Counted from the stretch's first letter, positions 26,095 through 35,712 are shown. The stretch: 64,000 nucleotides of DNA from Streptomyces spinoverrucosus (GCF_015712165.1 NZ_JADPZX010000001.1:6088001-6152000); one strand, 5' to 3'. The notes: generated by a model from the sequence alone, not told the origin. Translations and numbers: made by a program.

Positions 26095-27243
26095 TCAGGC
26101 GGAGAACGAGTGCACCGTCGTCGTGCGGTACGTCTGCCCCGGCCGCAGCACCGTCGACGGGAACGACGGCTTGTTCGGCGAGTCCGGGAAGTGCTGCGTC
26201 TCCAGGCACAGCCCGTCGCCCTGCCGGTAGACGGTGCCGCCGGAGCCGACGAGGGTGCCGTCGAGGAAGTTGCCGGAGTAGAACTGCAGGCCCGGCTCGG
26301 TGGTCGCGATCTTCAGGGTGCGCCCGGAGGACGGGTCCCGGAGCGTGGCGATGTGCTCGGGACGGGTGGTGAGGCCCTTGTCGAGGACCCAGTTGTGGTC
26401 GATGCCCTTGCCGTACAGCAACTGCTGGTGCGGTACGCGGATGTCCTCGCCGACGGTCTTGGTGCGCCGGAAGTCGAAGGGCGTGCCCGAGACCCGCGCC
26501 AGTTCGCCCGTGGGGATCAGCCCCGAGTCGACTGGCGTGTAGCGGGAGGCGGCGATGGACAGCTCGTGGTCGTAGATCGTGCCGCTCGACTCGCCGGCCA
26601 GGTTCCAGTAGACGTGGCTGGTGAGGTTGACGACGGTGGCCTTGTCGGTGGTGGCCTCGTAGTCGATGCGCCAGTCGCCGCGCCGGGTGAGGGTGTAGGT
26701 GACCTTGGTCTTCAGCGTGCCGGGGTAGCCCATCTCGCCGTCGACGCCGGTGTAGTACAGGTACAGGCCGACGTCCGAGCCCTTGGTGAACGGCTCGACG
26801 TCCCACACGACCTTGTCGAAGCCCTTGGCGCCGCCGTGCAGGCTGTTCTCGCCGTCGTTGACGGAGAGCTGGTAGGCCTTGCCGTCCAGGGTGAAGCGGC
26901 CCTTGCCGATGCGGTTGCCGTACCGGCCGATCAGGGCGCCGAAGTACGGGCTGGAGGCGACGTAGTCCTCGATGGTGTCGAAGCCGAGGGAGACGTTGGC
27001 GTAGCGCCCGCGCCGGTCCGGGACTTCGAGGGACTGCACGATCCCGCCGTAGGAGAGGACCTTCAGCCGGGTGCCGCCGTTCTGAAGCGCCCAGCTGTAC
27101 ACCTTCGTACCGTCGGCGAGCTTCCCGAAGAGTTCCTTCACCGGCTTCCTGTCTCCTGTGGCATGTGCGGTGCCGATGGTCGACGCGGCGGCAAGCCCCG
27201 CCGCCGCGGCTCCGGCGATGACTGTGCGTCTGTTCAGTTCCAT
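26095..27243 (-). CDS. galM: Secreted aldose 1-epimerase
   Basis: 382-aa galactose mutarotase family protein that interconverts alpha and beta anomers of aldoses. The N-terminus ELNRRTVIAGAAAAGLAAAS is a Tat signal (twin arginine followed by a hydrophobic stretch). Catalytic-domain landmarks are LSVNDGENSLHGGAKGFD, SHVYWNLAGES, DHNWVLD and the Glu in TTEPGLQFYSGNFLDG. Export fits work next to the secreted GH43 and GH95 enzymes. It follows the transporter operon on the same strand, separated by repeat copy B. Confidence 0.92.
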   Translation of the reverse strand: MELNRRTVIAGAAAAGLAAASTIGTAHATGDRKPVKELFGKLADGTKVYSWALQNGGTRLKVLSYGGIVQSLEVPDRRGRYANVSLGFDTIEDYVASSPYFGALIGRYGNRIGKGRFTLDGKAYQLSVNDGENSLHGGAKGFDKVVWDVEPFTKGSDVGLYLYYTGVDGEMGYPGTLKTKVTYTLTRRGDWRIDYEATTDKATVVNLTSHVYWNLAGESSGTIYDHELSIAASRYTPVDSGLIPTGELARVSGTPFDFRRTKTVGEDIRVPHQQLLYGKGIDHNWVLDKGLTTRPEHIATLRDPSSGRTLKIATTEPGLQFYSGNFLDGTLVGSGGTVYRQGDGLCLETQHFPDSPNKPSFPSTVLRPGQTYRTTTVHSFSA

Positions 27244-27283
27244 CTAGCGGCTCCAATGGGAGGAGTTGAAGACGCCGCTCAGG

Positions 27284-27363
27284 GCAGCGCCCCAAAGGGG
27301 CGCGGGGCTGTATCCATATGCGGCTCCGCCGCGCGGGCGCGACCAGCGACAACGGGCCCGCAG
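27284..27363 (+). repeat. Dispersed 80-bp repeat, copy B
   Basis: Second copy of the element at 19331-19411, with the same GCGCCCC-AAA-GGGGCGC hairpin and the same following 45 bases. Here it lies between the sugar ABC permease stop (27391) and the galM start (27243), both on the minus strand, so it probably ends the transporter transcript. Confidence 0.8.
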
Positions 27364-27390
27364 TTACCCACGACCTGAGCGACCCGTGCT

Positions 27391-28635
27391 CTACGAACCG
27401 ACCTTGCGCTTGTTCCACACGTCGAACCCGACCGCCGCCAACAGCACAAGCCCCTTGATGACCTGCTGCCAGTCCGTGCCGATGCCGACGAGGTTCATAC
27501 CGTTGTTCAGCACGCCCAGAACCAGACCACCGATGATCGCGCCGAGGACCGTGCCGACACCGCCGCTCATCGACGCGCCGCCGATGAACGAGGCCGCGAT
27601 CGCCTCCAGCTCGAAGTTGAGGCCGGCCTTGGGCGAGGCCGCGTTGAAGCGGGCGGCGAAGACCAGACCCGCCAGGGCAGCGAGCATGCCCATGTTCAGG
27701 AAGACCAGGAAGGTGACCTTCTTGTCCTTCACACCCGACAGCTTGGCCGCGGGCAGGTTGCCGCCGATCGCGTAGATGTGGCGGCCGATGATCGCGTTGC
27801 GCATGACGTAGCCGAAGCCGACGAGCAGCACACCCAGGATGAGCAGCACGATCGGGGCGCCCTTGTAGCTGGCCAGCAGCAGCGTCAGCGTGAGGATGGC
27901 GGCGCCGAGCGCGACCAGCTTCAGCAGGAACAGGTTGAACGGCGGCACATCCAGCGAGAACTCCTGCTGGCGGCGGCGGTCGCGGAACTCCTGGAGGACC
28001 ACGAACGCGATCATCGCGAAGCCCAGCAGCAGCGTGAGGTTGTGGTAGTTGGTGTTCGGGCCGACCTCCGGCAGGAAGCCGTTGGCGACCTTCTGCAGAC
28101 CCTCCGGGAACGGGCCGAGCGTCTGGCCCTCCAGGAAGATCTCGGTCAGACCACGGAAGATCAGCATGCCCGCGAGGGTCACGATGAAGGATGGTATGCC
28201 GCCGTAGGCGATGAAGAAGCCTTGGACCGCGCCCGCGATCGCGCCCACCGCCAGGCACAGGATCACGGCGACCGGCCATGGCAGATCGTTCTTGACCATG
28301 AACACGGCTGCCATCGAGCCGATGAACGCCGTCAGCGAGCCGACCGACAGGTCGATGTGGCCCGCGATGATCACCAGCATCATGCCCATCGCAAGGATGA
28401 GGATGTAGCTGTTCTGCAGCACCAGGTTGGAGACGTTGCGCGGCAGCAGCAGGTCGCCGTCGGTCCACACGGCGAACAGCACCACGATCAGGCCGAGGGC
28501 GACCAGCATGCCGTACTGCCGCATGTTGCGGCGCATCCCGTCCAGCACCAGCTGGAGCAGACCGTCACCCGCGCCTGCTCCGCCCTTGCCCGGCGGCGCG
28601 GGGGCCGGGGTCTTGGCGGTCACATCCGTGCTCAT
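27391..28635 (-). CDS. mmsB: Sugar ABC transporter permease (MmsB/GguB/XylH type)
   Basis: 414-aa inner-membrane permease of the BPD_transp_2 (carbohydrate uptake 2) group with many hydrophobic segments. The family signature [20 protein letters not shown] lies near residue 88 and [20 protein letters not shown] near 350; the cytoplasmic loop has [19 protein letters not shown]. Its ATG overlaps the stop of the ATPase gene (ATGA). Forms a complete importer with the ATPase and ChvE-like binding protein; the sugar is probably a pentose or galactose/glucose type. Confidence 0.93.
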   Translation of the reverse strand: MSTDVTAKTPAPAPPGKGGAGAGDGLLQLVLDGMRRNMRQYGMLVALGLIVVLFAVWTDGDLLLPRNVSNLVLQNSYILILAMGMMLVIIAGHIDLSVGSLTAFIGSMAAVFMVKNDLPWPVAVILCLAVGAIAGAVQGFFIAYGGIPSFIVTLAGMLIFRGLTEIFLEGQTLGPFPEGLQKVANGFLPEVGPNTNYHNLTLLLGFAMIAFVVLQEFRDRRRQQEFSLDVPPFNLFLLKLVALGAAILTLTLLLASYKGAPIVLLILGVLLVGFGYVMRNAIIGRHIYAIGGNLPAAKLSGVKDKKVTFLVFLNMGMLAALAGLVFAARFNAASPKAGLNFELEAIAASFIGGASMSGGVGTVLGAIIGGLVLGVLNNGMNLVGIGTDWQQVIKGLVLLAAVGFDVWNKRKVGS

Positions 28636-30182
28636 CGCGTTACCTCTTTGTCCTTCGTCATCTGACGCATCAGCGTTTCCTGTGAGGCCTCGGCCCGCGA
28701 GAACTCACCGGTCAGCCGGCCCGCGGCCATCGTGTAGATGCGGTCGCACATGCCGAGCAGCTCCGGCAGCTCGGAGGAGATGAAGACGACCGCCTTGCCC
28801 TGGGCGGCCAGTTGGTCGATGACCGTGTAGATCTCGTACTTGGCGCCGATGTCGATGCCGCGCGTCGGCTCGTCCAGGATCAGCACATCCGGACCCGCGA
28901 AGATCCACTTGCTGAGGACGACCTTCTGCTGGTTGCCGCCGGACAGCTTGCCCACCGGCTCGAAGACGGTCGGCGCCTTGATGTTCATGGACTTGCGGAA
29001 GCCCTCGGCGACCTGCCGCTCCCCGTGCTCGTCGACCACGCCCCGCTTGGCGACCTTGCCCAGCGCGCTGAGCGAGATGTTGCGGTTGATGGTGTCGATG
29101 AGGTTCAGGCCGTAGTGCTTGCGGTCCTCGGTGACGTACGCGATGCCGTTCCTGACCGCCTCGGGGACGGATTTCGTGCGGATCTCCCTGCCGTCCTTGA
29201 GGACCGTGCCGCCCGCGTACCGGCCGTACGTCCGGCCGAAGACGCTCATCGCCAGCTCGGTGCGGCCGGCGCCCATGAGGCCCGCGATCCCGACGATCTC
29301 CCCGCGCCGCACCGACAGCGACACATCGTCGACCACCTTGCGCTGCTGGTCGATCGGGTGGTGCACGGTCCAGTTGCGGATCTCCAGGGCGGGCGCGGAG
29401 CCCTCCTCCGGCTCGTGCGGGGTGCGCTCCGGAAAGCGGTGCTCCAGGTCGCGGCCGACCATGCCGCTGATGATCCGGTCCTCGGTGGTCTCCGGCGCCT
29501 TCACATCGAGCGTCTCGATGGTGCGCCCGTCGCGCAGGATCGTCACCGAGTCGGCGACCTTGCGGATCTCGTTGAGCTTGTGGGAGATGATGATCGAGGT
29601 GATGCCCTGCTTCTTCAACTCCAGGATCAGATCCAGGAGTTTGCCGCTGTCCTCGTCGTTCAGGGCCGCGGTCGGCTCATCCAGGATGAGCAGCTTCACC
29701 TTCTTCGACAGCGCCTTCGCGATCTCCACCAGCTGCTGCTTGCCCACGCCGATGTCGGCGACGCGGGTGTCGGGGTGGTCGCTGAGACCGACCCGCCGCA
29801 GCAACTCGGTGGCGTGTCGCAGGGTCTCCCGCCAGTCGATGAACCCGCCCTTGGCGTGCTCGTTGCCGAGGAAGATGTTCTCCGCGAGGGAGAGGAACGG
29901 CGACAGCGCCAGCTCCTGGTGGATGATGACGATGCCACGCTGCTCGCTCGCCCGGATGTCCTTGAACTCGCAGACCTCCCCTTCGAAGAGGATGTCCCCC
30001 TCGTAGGTGCCGTGCGGGTGGACGCCGGAGAGGACCTTCATCAAGGTCGACTTGCCGGCGCCGTTCTCCCCGCAGATGGCGTGGACCTCGCCCTGCTGGA
30101 CGGTCAGTGTGACGTCCGACAGCGCCTTGACGCCGGGAAAGGTCTTGACGATCGAGCGCATTTCCAGGACGGGTCCCGCCAT
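28632..30182 (-). CDS. mmsA: Sugar ABC transporter ATP-binding protein (MmsA/GguA type)
   Basis: 516-aa tandem ATPase. The first half has Walker [13 protein letters not shown] and Walker [12 protein letters not shown]. The second half has a degenerate Walker A ([11 protein letters not shown]), the signature [14 protein letters not shown] and [14 protein letters not shown]. This double-NBD layout with one weakened site is typical of carbohydrate-uptake-2 transporters. ATG 30182 ([15 protein letters not shown]) is chosen over an in-frame start 15 bases upstream. It lies between the binding-protein gene (32-nt gap) and the permease. Confidence 0.94.
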   Translation of the reverse strand: MAGPVLEMRSIVKTFPGVKALSDVTLTVQQGEVHAICGENGAGKSTLMKVLSGVHPHGTYEGDILFEGEVCEFKDIRASEQRGIVIIHQELALSPFLSLAENIFLGNEHAKGGFIDWRETLRHATELLRRVGLSDHPDTRVADIGVGKQQLVEIAKALSKKVKLLILDEPTAALNDEDSGKLLDLILELKKQGITSIIISHKLNEIRKVADSVTILRDGRTIETLDVKAPETTEDRIISGMVGRDLEHRFPERTPHEPEEGSAPALEIRNWTVHHPIDQQRKVVDDVSLSVRRGEIVGIAGLMGAGRTELAMSVFGRTYGRYAGGTVLKDGREIRTKSVPEAVRNGIAYVTEDRKHYGLNLIDTINRNISLSALGKVAKRGVVDEHGERQVAEGFRKSMNIKAPTVFEPVGKLSGGNQQKVVLSKWIFAGPDVLILDEPTRGIDIGAKYEIYTVIDQLAAQGKAVVFISSELPELLGMCDRIYTMAAGRLTGEFSRAEASQETLMRQMTKDKEVTR

Positions 30183-30214
30183 GGTCGTGCCTTCCAATCA
30201 GAGTGAGCCGGCGG

Positions 30215-31327
30215 TTACTTGAGGTCGCTTTCCTTGATGTAGCCGGAGTCGACCACCGTCTCCTTGTAGTTGGCCTCGTCGACGCTGACCGGCTCCAGCA
30301 GGTAGGCCGGGACGACCTTGGAGCCGTTGTCGTAGGTCTTCTCGTCGTTGACCTCGGGCTTCTTGTCGTTCAGCACCGCGTCGACCATGTTCGAGGCCAC
30401 CTTGGCGAGTTCGCGGGTGTCCTTGTACACGGTCATCGACTGCTCGCCGGCGATGATCGACTTCACCGAGGCGACCTCGGCGTCCTGACCGGTGACGATC
30501 GGCCACGGCTTGCTCTTGGAGCCGTAGTCGTCCGACCGCAGCGCCGAGAGGATGCCGATGGAGATGCCGTCGTACGGCGAGAGGACCGCGTCGACGCGCT
30601 CGCTCTTGTAGGCCGAGGTAAGGATTTCGTCCATGCGGTTCTGGGCCTTGCCGCCGTCCCAGCGCAGGGTGGTGACCTGGTTCAGCGCGGTCTGGCCGGA
30701 GCGGACGACGAGCTGCTTCTTGTCGATGTAGGGCTGCAGGACGTTCATCGCGCCCTGGAAGAAGTAGCGGGTGTTGTTGTCGTCGTTGGAGCCGGCGAAC
30801 AGCTCGATGTTGAACGGGCCCTTCTCGCTGCCGTCCTTCAGGCCGAGCTTCTCCAGGATGTAGTTGCCCTGGAGCTCGCCGACCTTCTCGTTGTCGAAGG
30901 AGGCGTAGTAGTCGACGTTCTCGGTGCCGAGGATCAGGCGGTCGTAGGAGATCACCGGGATGTTCGCGTCCTTGGCCTGCTGCAGGACGTTGTTCATCGA
31001 CTTGTTGTCGATGGCCGCGATGATCAGGGCCTTCACGCCCTGCGTGATCAGGTTCTCGACCTGCGAGACCTGCTGGTCGGGGTCGTCCTCGCCGTAGACG
31101 AGCTTGGTCTTGTAGCCCTTGGACTCCAGGTCCTTGACGACGTTGTTGCCGTCGGCGATCCAGCGCTCGGAGGACTTGGTCGGCATCGCGATGCCGATGG
31201 TGGCGCCCTCGGAGCTGCCCGAGTCCTCCTTGCTGCCGCCCTCGCCGCTCTGGCCGCAGGCGGTCAGGGTGAGGGCGAGGGAAGCGGCCGAGGCTATCGC
31301 GGCGAGTGCGGCTCTGCGGTTACGCAT
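30215..31327 (-). CDS. chvE: Sugar-binding lipoprotein (ChvE-like)
   Basis: 370-aa periplasmic-binding-protein-type lipoprotein, first gene of the transporter operon. The lipobox LTLTAC places the modified Cys at residue 24. The ligand-binding fold begins [20 protein letters not shown] and includes [20 protein letters not shown] and [18 protein letters not shown], close to ChvE, which binds several monosaccharides. ATG 31327 is used; two further in-frame ATGs lie just upstream (31333 and 31336). Confidence 0.93.
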   Translation of the reverse strand: MRNRRAALAAIASAASLALTLTACGQSGEGGSKEDSGSSEGATIGIAMPTKSSERWIADGNNVVKDLESKGYKTKLVYGEDDPDQQVSQVENLITQGVKALIIAAIDNKSMNNVLQQAKDANIPVISYDRLILGTENVDYYASFDNEKVGELQGNYILEKLGLKDGSEKGPFNIELFAGSNDDNNTRYFFQGAMNVLQPYIDKKQLVVRSGQTALNQVTTLRWDGGKAQNRMDEILTSAYKSERVDAVLSPYDGISIGILSALRSDDYGSKSKPWPIVTGQDAEVASVKSIIAGEQSMTVYKDTRELAKVASNMVDAVLNDKKPEVNDEKTYDNGSKVVPAYLLEPVSVDEANYKETVVDSGYIKESDLK

Positions 31328-31413
31328 GATCATCATCCTTGATGTGTGCGAGGAGGAACCGAGACGAGGTGTGTGGGATTGTGCGCGGCTGTGTCTTGTT
31401 TTGTGAAGCCGGT

Positions 31414-31423
31414 TTTCCGGAAA
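31414..31423. promoter_or_regulatory. Palindrome TTTCCGGAAA upstream of chvE
   Basis: A perfect 10-bp palindrome (with flanks, TTTTCCGGAAAG) lies 86 nt upstream of the sugar-binding protein gene, just beyond the end of the 322-aa gene. It is a candidate operator for a LacI, ROK or similar sugar regulator; nothing in the sequence names the protein. Confidence 0.4.
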
Positions 31424-31424
31424 G

Positions 31425-32393
31425 TTATGACGGGATGTCGAACCGGCGCAGTGCGCCCGGCAGTCGGGAGCCGAGCGGTGCCATGTCGCCGTCCGCTCCG
31501 TGGCGGGCCAGCAGATCGAGAGCGAGCCGGCCGCGCCGCACCCGTTCCTTGGCGGTGGCCAGCGTCAGCTCCCGCACGTGGTGCCCGTAGGGGTAGATTC
31601 CGGGAGCCTTGGACAGGCCGAACTTCAGGTAGAGCGGTGCGCCGCGCCGGATGAGCTCGGCCACCTCGTACATCCGCACATAGCCGCCGAGATCGTCGGG
31701 GGCCTCGATGTACATGTCCATGGGGGCGCCGGAGGTCCGGCGGATCTCGGTGAGGTGATCCAGCGTCAGGTCGCTGGGCACGTTGACGGAGTCGGCGCCG
31801 AGGTGCTCGTAGACCGCGTAACTCGCCGGGTTCACCGGCCCGATGAGCGCGGAGACCTTCAGCGTGGTGTCGGCGGGGAGGATGCCCTGCGTGCGCGCCT
31901 TGTGCAGCGTCCACAGCACGCCCTCGTCCGCGACGAGCAGGCACCTGACGCCCAACTCCGTGGCCCGTACGGCGTCTTCGACGCATCCGGCGACGGCGTC
32001 GTGGCCGCGCGCCCGCAGCCCCGCGCCCCGGGAGTCGGTACGGGTCGACCCGCCGATGTCCCAGGTGCCGCGCGGGCCGGTGAACAGGCAGAGCTCGATG
32101 TCACGTTCGCCGCACGCCTCGACCATCTCGGTGATCTCGGCGTCGGTCAGCATCCACACCCCGCTGCCCTGGCTGATCCGGTGAATCGGCACATCGAGGC
32201 GCGAGGACTCCTTGAGGACGACCGCCAGCGCCTCGGGACCCTCGCACGAGGGGATCTCGGTGCGCCAGCGGCCACCGCCCGGGAAGCTGTGCGGTGAGGC
32301 GTCGGCGGGATCGAGGGCGGGCGCGCCCAGGCCGAGCGCGGTGAGTGCCTGCTCACCGGGCCTGCGGGCTGCCGTGGCGGAAGCGTCGGTCAC
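31425..32393 (-). CDS. Unfamiliar 322-aa TIM-barrel-like protein in sugar locus
   Basis: I do not recognise a named family with confidence. The protein has [76 protein letters not shown] and [20 protein letters not shown], spacing that suggests alternating beta/alpha units of a TIM barrel, possibly related to U32-peptidase-like proteins. It lies upstream of the ChvE operon and downstream of the dehydrogenase/dehydratase pair, all on the minus strand, and has the GTTCG operator motif 15 bases before its start. A sugar-acid lyase or isomerase role is possible but unproven. Confidence 0.75.
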   Translation of the reverse strand: MTDASATAARRPGEQALTALGLGAPALDPADASPHSFPGGGRWRTEIPSCEGPEALAVVLKESSRLDVPIHRISQGSGVWMLTDAEITEMVEACGERDIELCLFTGPRGTWDIGGSTRTDSRGAGLRARGHDAVAGCVEDAVRATELGVRCLLVADEGVLWTLHKARTQGILPADTTLKVSALIGPVNPASYAVYEHLGADSVNVPSDLTLDHLTEIRRTSGAPMDMYIEAPDDLGGYVRMYEVAELIRRGAPLYLKFGLSKAPGIYPYGHHVRELTLATAKERVRRGRLALDLLARHGADGDMAPLGSRLPGALRRFDIPS

Positions 32394-32407
32394 AAGCTGT
32401 CCTTCGT

Positions 32408-32423
32408 GTTCGGTATTTCGGAC
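32408..32423 (-). promoter_or_regulatory. Operator-like GTTCGGTATTTCGGAC
   Basis: This 16-mer lies 15 bases upstream of the 322-aa gene and matches the element at 34711 (GTTCG then two bases then ATTTCG). It is also related to GTTCGATATCTAGAAC at 16917. Candidate binding site of a shared regulator. Confidence 0.5.
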
Positions 32424-32519
32424 GAGGTTCGCGGCACTGGGTGTGCGGAGGCTGGGAGTACGCCGGTACGGCGGCCGTCAGGTTGCCCCCGTACCGGCGT
32501 ACGACTGGGGGCGGAGCGG

Positions 32520-33524
32520 CTAGGGGCGCAGGAGCACCTTGCCGACCTTCGGGTCGCCGGCTCCGACCAGCTCGATGGCCTGCGAGAACTCGGTCAGCGG
32601 CAGCTCGTGGGTGACCAGCGGCACCGGATCCAGCAGCCCGGCGCCGAACACCCGCACGGTGTGCGCCCAGGCGTCCGGCGGCGCACCGAAGACGGTGTGC
32701 ACCTCCAGCTGCCGTACCACCAGATCCGTCGGGTCCAGACCGTCGGCGCCCGGCGCCGGGATCCCCGTCAGCACCAGCCGGCCACCGCGCCGCAGCAGCG
32801 CGGCGGCGTTGCGGGCGGCGTCGGCGGACCCGGCCGTCTCGATCACCACGTCGAAGTCGCCGGGCAGCTCCTGGTCCTTGGTGCGGAAGTCGGTGGCGCC
32901 GAAGCCCCGCGCCATGGCCGCCCGGTCGGGGCGGGTGCCGACGACCAGCAGCTCGGCCGGGGAGGCGGCCCGCAGGAACTGCACGGCGAACATGCCGAGG
33001 GTGCCGGTGCCGACGACGGCGACCCGCTCGCCCGGTTTCGCGGCCGCCTTCAGGGCCGCGGCGGCGATACAGGCGGCCGGCTCCAGCAGGGCGGCGGCGG
33101 TGAGGTCTGCGTCGTCGGGGAGCGGGTGGAGGAGGCGGGCGGGGAGCGTGAGGGTCGGGGCCATCGCACCGGGCTGGGTGAAGCCCGTCTCCTCGTAGCC
33201 GTCCGTGCACAGCGTCGTGTCGCCCGCGTGGCAGCGGTCGCACACCTGGCAGTTGCGGAAGCCCTCGCCGACCACCTTGCGGCCGACCAGGGACCCGGGG
33301 ACCCCGGGGCCGACCTCGGCGACCGTGCCGGACCACTCGTGGCCGGGGGTGAGCGGGTAACGGACGTATCCCTCGGGCCGGTTGCCCTGGTACACCTCGC
33401 GGTCGCTGCCGCAGATGCCGACGGCGTGCACCCGGACCTGCGCCTCGCCGGGACCGGGCGGGCGGGGGGTGTGCTCCACGAGCCGGTGCGCGCCGGGCGC
33501 CTCGATGACGACGGCGGTGCTCAC
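32520..33524 (-). CDS. Zinc-dependent alcohol (sugar/polyol) dehydrogenase
   Basis: 334-aa medium-chain dehydrogenase. The catalytic zinc residues are in VGICGSDREVY and PGHEWSGTVAEVG, the structural zinc cysteines in CQVCDRCHAGDTTLC, and the NAD fold in VAVVGTGTLGMFAVQFL. The GTG at 33524 overlaps the stop of the dehydratase gene (GTGA), so the two are co-translated. It probably oxidises a sugar, sugar alcohol or aldonate-derived intermediate in the same pathway; the substrate is not known. Confidence 0.88.
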   Translation of the reverse strand: MSTAVVIEAPGAHRLVEHTPRPPGPGEAQVRVHAVGICGSDREVYQGNRPEGYVRYPLTPGHEWSGTVAEVGPGVPGSLVGRKVVGEGFRNCQVCDRCHAGDTTLCTDGYEETGFTQPGAMAPTLTLPARLLHPLPDDADLTAAALLEPAACIAAAALKAAAKPGERVAVVGTGTLGMFAVQFLRAASPAELLVVGTRPDRAAMARGFGATDFRTKDQELPGDFDVVIETAGSADAARNAAALLRRGGRLVLTGIPAPGADGLDPTDLVVRQLEVHTVFGAPPDAWAHTVRVFGAGLLDPVPLVTHELPLTEFSQAIELVGAGDPKVGKVLLRP

Positions 33525-34681
33525 TTCTGCGTGCCCTTCGGCTTGCGCTGCTCCCAGCCCTCGGCCCACAGGTCGAAGCGGGCCTGCTGCTGCGGGAACT
33601 CGGCGGCCGCGTCGGTGTCCAGCTCCACGCCGAGGCCGGGGGCGTCGGAGAGGTGGAAGTACCCGTCGATCACCTGCGGCGCGCCCTTGACGACCTTCTT
33701 GATCTCCGCGTCGGCGAAGTCGTTGAAGTGCTCAAGGATCTTGAAGTTGGGGGAGGTGAAGCCGACCTGGAGGGACGCGGCGGTCAGCACCGACCCGCCG
33801 ACGTTGTGCGGCGCGACCAGCATGTAGTGGGTCTCGGCGGTGGCGGCGAGCTTGCGGGTCTCCCAGATGCCGCCGATGTGACCGACGTCCGGCTGGATGA
33901 TGTCGACGGCCTGGCTCTCGAACAGCTCGCGGAACTCGATCCGGTCGTGGATCCGCTCACCGGTGGCGACCGGCATGTCCACCTTGGCGGCGACCTTCTC
34001 CAGCGCCTTGAGGTTCTCCGGCGGGACGGGCTCCTCCAGCCAGGCCGGCTTGAACGGCGCCAGCTCGTGGGCGAGCCGGACGGCGGTGGCGGGGGAGAAG
34101 CGGCCGTGCATCTCCAGCATCAGCTCGGCCTCGGGGCCGATGGCGTCGCGGACCGCCTCGATGAGGGAGACGGCGTAGAGGGTCTGCTGGTGGTCCAGCT
34201 CGAAGTGCCCGGTGCCGAAGGGGTCGATCTTCAGCGCCCGGTAGCCGCGCGCCATGACCTCCTGGGCGGCCTTGTGGTACGCCTCGGGCGTGCGCTCCGT
34301 GGTGTACCAGCCGTTGGCGTACGCCTTGACCTTGTCGGTGACCTTGCCGCCCAGCAGCTGCCACACCGGCACGCCGAGTGCCTTGCCCTTGATGTCCCAG
34401 CAGGCCATCTCGATCACGGCGATCCCGGACATCACGATCTCGCCGGCCCGCCCGTAGTCGCCGTACTTCATGCGGCGTACCAGGTCTTCCACGGCGAACG
34501 GGTCTGAGCCGAGAATGTGGTTGGCCTCGGCCTCCCTCAGGTAGCCGAGGAGGGCGTCGGTGTGGCCCAGCATCCGGGTCTCCCCGACTCCAGTGATCCC
34601 CTCGTCGGTGTGCACCTGAACGTAGGTCAGGTTGCGCCACGGCGTCCCGACCACGTGCGTGCTGATTCCGGTGATGCGCAC
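33521..34681 (-). CDS. Enolase-superfamily sugar-acid dehydratase (mandelate racemase / galactonate dehydratase-like)
   Basis: 386-aa protein with the mandelate-racemase N-terminal domain (MRITGISTHVVGTPWRNLTY) and C-terminal barrel. Visible landmarks are the RALKIDPFGTGHF catalytic-lysine strand, LMLEMHGRFSPATAVRLA, PVATGERIHDRIEFRELF and DVGHIGGIWETRKLA. The family removes water from aldonates such as galactonate or related acids. It starts the unit that continues into the zinc dehydrogenase, and two GTTCGAAAT elements lie just upstream. Confidence 0.88.
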   Translation of the reverse strand: MRITGISTHVVGTPWRNLTYVQVHTDEGITGVGETRMLGHTDALLGYLREAEANHILGSDPFAVEDLVRRMKYGDYGRAGEIVMSGIAVIEMACWDIKGKALGVPVWQLLGGKVTDKVKAYANGWYTTERTPEAYHKAAQEVMARGYRALKIDPFGTGHFELDHQQTLYAVSLIEAVRDAIGPEAELMLEMHGRFSPATAVRLAHELAPFKPAWLEEPVPPENLKALEKVAAKVDMPVATGERIHDRIEFRELFESQAVDIIQPDVGHIGGIWETRKLAATAETHYMLVAPHNVGGSVLTAASLQVGFTSPNFKILEHFNDFADAEIKKVVKGAPQVIDGYFHLSDAPGLGVELDTDAAAEFPQQQARFDLWAEGWEQRKPKGTQK

Positions 34682-34710
34682 GGCAGTTGCCCCTCGTGAA
34701 CGTCGGCTCT

Positions 34711-34738
34711 GTTCGAAATTTCGTCACTCGTTCGAAAT
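34711..34738 (-). promoter_or_regulatory. Paired GTTCGAAAT elements before the dehydratase gene
   Basis: GTTCGAAAT occurs at 34711-34719 (extended as GTTCGAAATTTCG, containing the palindrome CGAAATTTCG) and again at 34730-34738, a 19-bp centre-to-centre spacing on the same face of the helix. Further TTTCG copies follow at 34795-34830. The arrangement 30-57 bases upstream of the ATG fits an operator. Confidence 0.55.
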
Positions 34739-34938
34739 GCTGGCGTGACAGTAAGGAGGCGGCGGTGGGGGTGTCAATGGGGTGGACGGATAACGGTTTC
34801 GACACTTTCGACGCCCGGTTTCGGGATGATGCGAGTGGCTTGCCCTCAAGTCGCCGCGCCGGAAGAAGTGGTTCCGCACAGAACCTTCACAGTGGCGACT
34901 ATGAACGTTACCGATCAAAAACTTAACCTTCCCGCGTC

Positions 34939-35712
34939 ATGGACTACTGCCACCCGTGCCGGCGGCACCTGAATGGCGCCCTGGCTTGCCCGGGGTGCGG
35001 GACGCCGGCCGAACAGCTTCGCGCGTACGCGGAGGAAACCGTCGTGCACACCGTCGTGCGGACGGATGTGCGGACCGACGTGGTCACGGTCGTGCGATCG
35101 GAGTCGAACGCCGGGGGCCGCGAGGCCGACGAGACGTACGACGACGAGGACGAGTACGACGAGGGCCGCGCCTCCTCCCGGCGCCGTCAGCCGGGCGTGA
35201 GCCGTCGCGACCGCAAGGCCGCGGCCCACCGTCGGCGGCGCCGCCGCACCCTGCTGATCGCGGCGGGTTTCGTGCTGGCGGCCGGTGCCCTGAGCCTCGC
35301 CGAACTCGGCCTGGACGCCCCGGGGTCGGCCCCGAACCCGGCGGCTGCCGGGGGCGCCTCGCCGGACGGCGGCGCCGCGGTCGGGTCGGACGAGACGGCC
35401 TATCCGCGCACCGACGCCTCCGCGGGCGGGCCGGGCGGGGGCACGGCCTCCCCGGACGCCTCGAAGTCCCCCTCACCTTCGAAGTCGGAGAAGGACAAGG
35501 ACGAGAAGGACGACAAGGAGTCGGCGAGCCCGACGGAGGAGGACGAGTCGACCCCGTCGGACACGGCCCCCGACCCGGCGGCCTCCACCCCGGCTGCCCC
35601 GCCCGCACCGGCGCCGACGCCGACCCCGACGGCGGACCCGCCGACCTCGGAGCCGACTCCACAGCCGTCACCCTCGCAGACGTGCGACCGGTTCCTGTGG
35701 TGGTGCACCTGA
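34939..35712 (+). CDS. Zinc-ribbon single-pass membrane protein with acidic Pro/Ser-rich tail (SCO2400-like)
   Basis: 257-aa protein. The N-terminus MDYCHPCRRHLNGALACPGC is a four-cysteine zinc ribbon. A basic cluster (AAAHRRRRRRTLL) precedes one membrane helix at about residues 101-118, and the outer part is a long Ser/Pro/Asp/Glu-rich stalk ending in CDRFLWWCT, a terminal Cys pair. Similar proteins occur across Streptomyces (I recall the label SCO2400 family). Function unknown; the fold suggests a membrane-anchored sensor or regulator. Confidence 0.8.
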   Translation: MDYCHPCRRHLNGALACPGCGTPAEQLRAYAEETVVHTVVRTDVRTDVVTVVRSESNAGGREADETYDDEDEYDEGRASSRRRQPGVSRRDRKAAAHRRRRRRTLLIAAGFVLAAGALSLAELGLDAPGSAPNPAAAGGASPDGGAAVGSDETAYPRTDASAGGPGGGTASPDASKSPSPSKSEKDKDEKDDKESASPTEEDESTPSDTAPDPAASTPAAPPAPAPTPTPTADPPTSEPTPQPSPSQTCDRFLWWCT

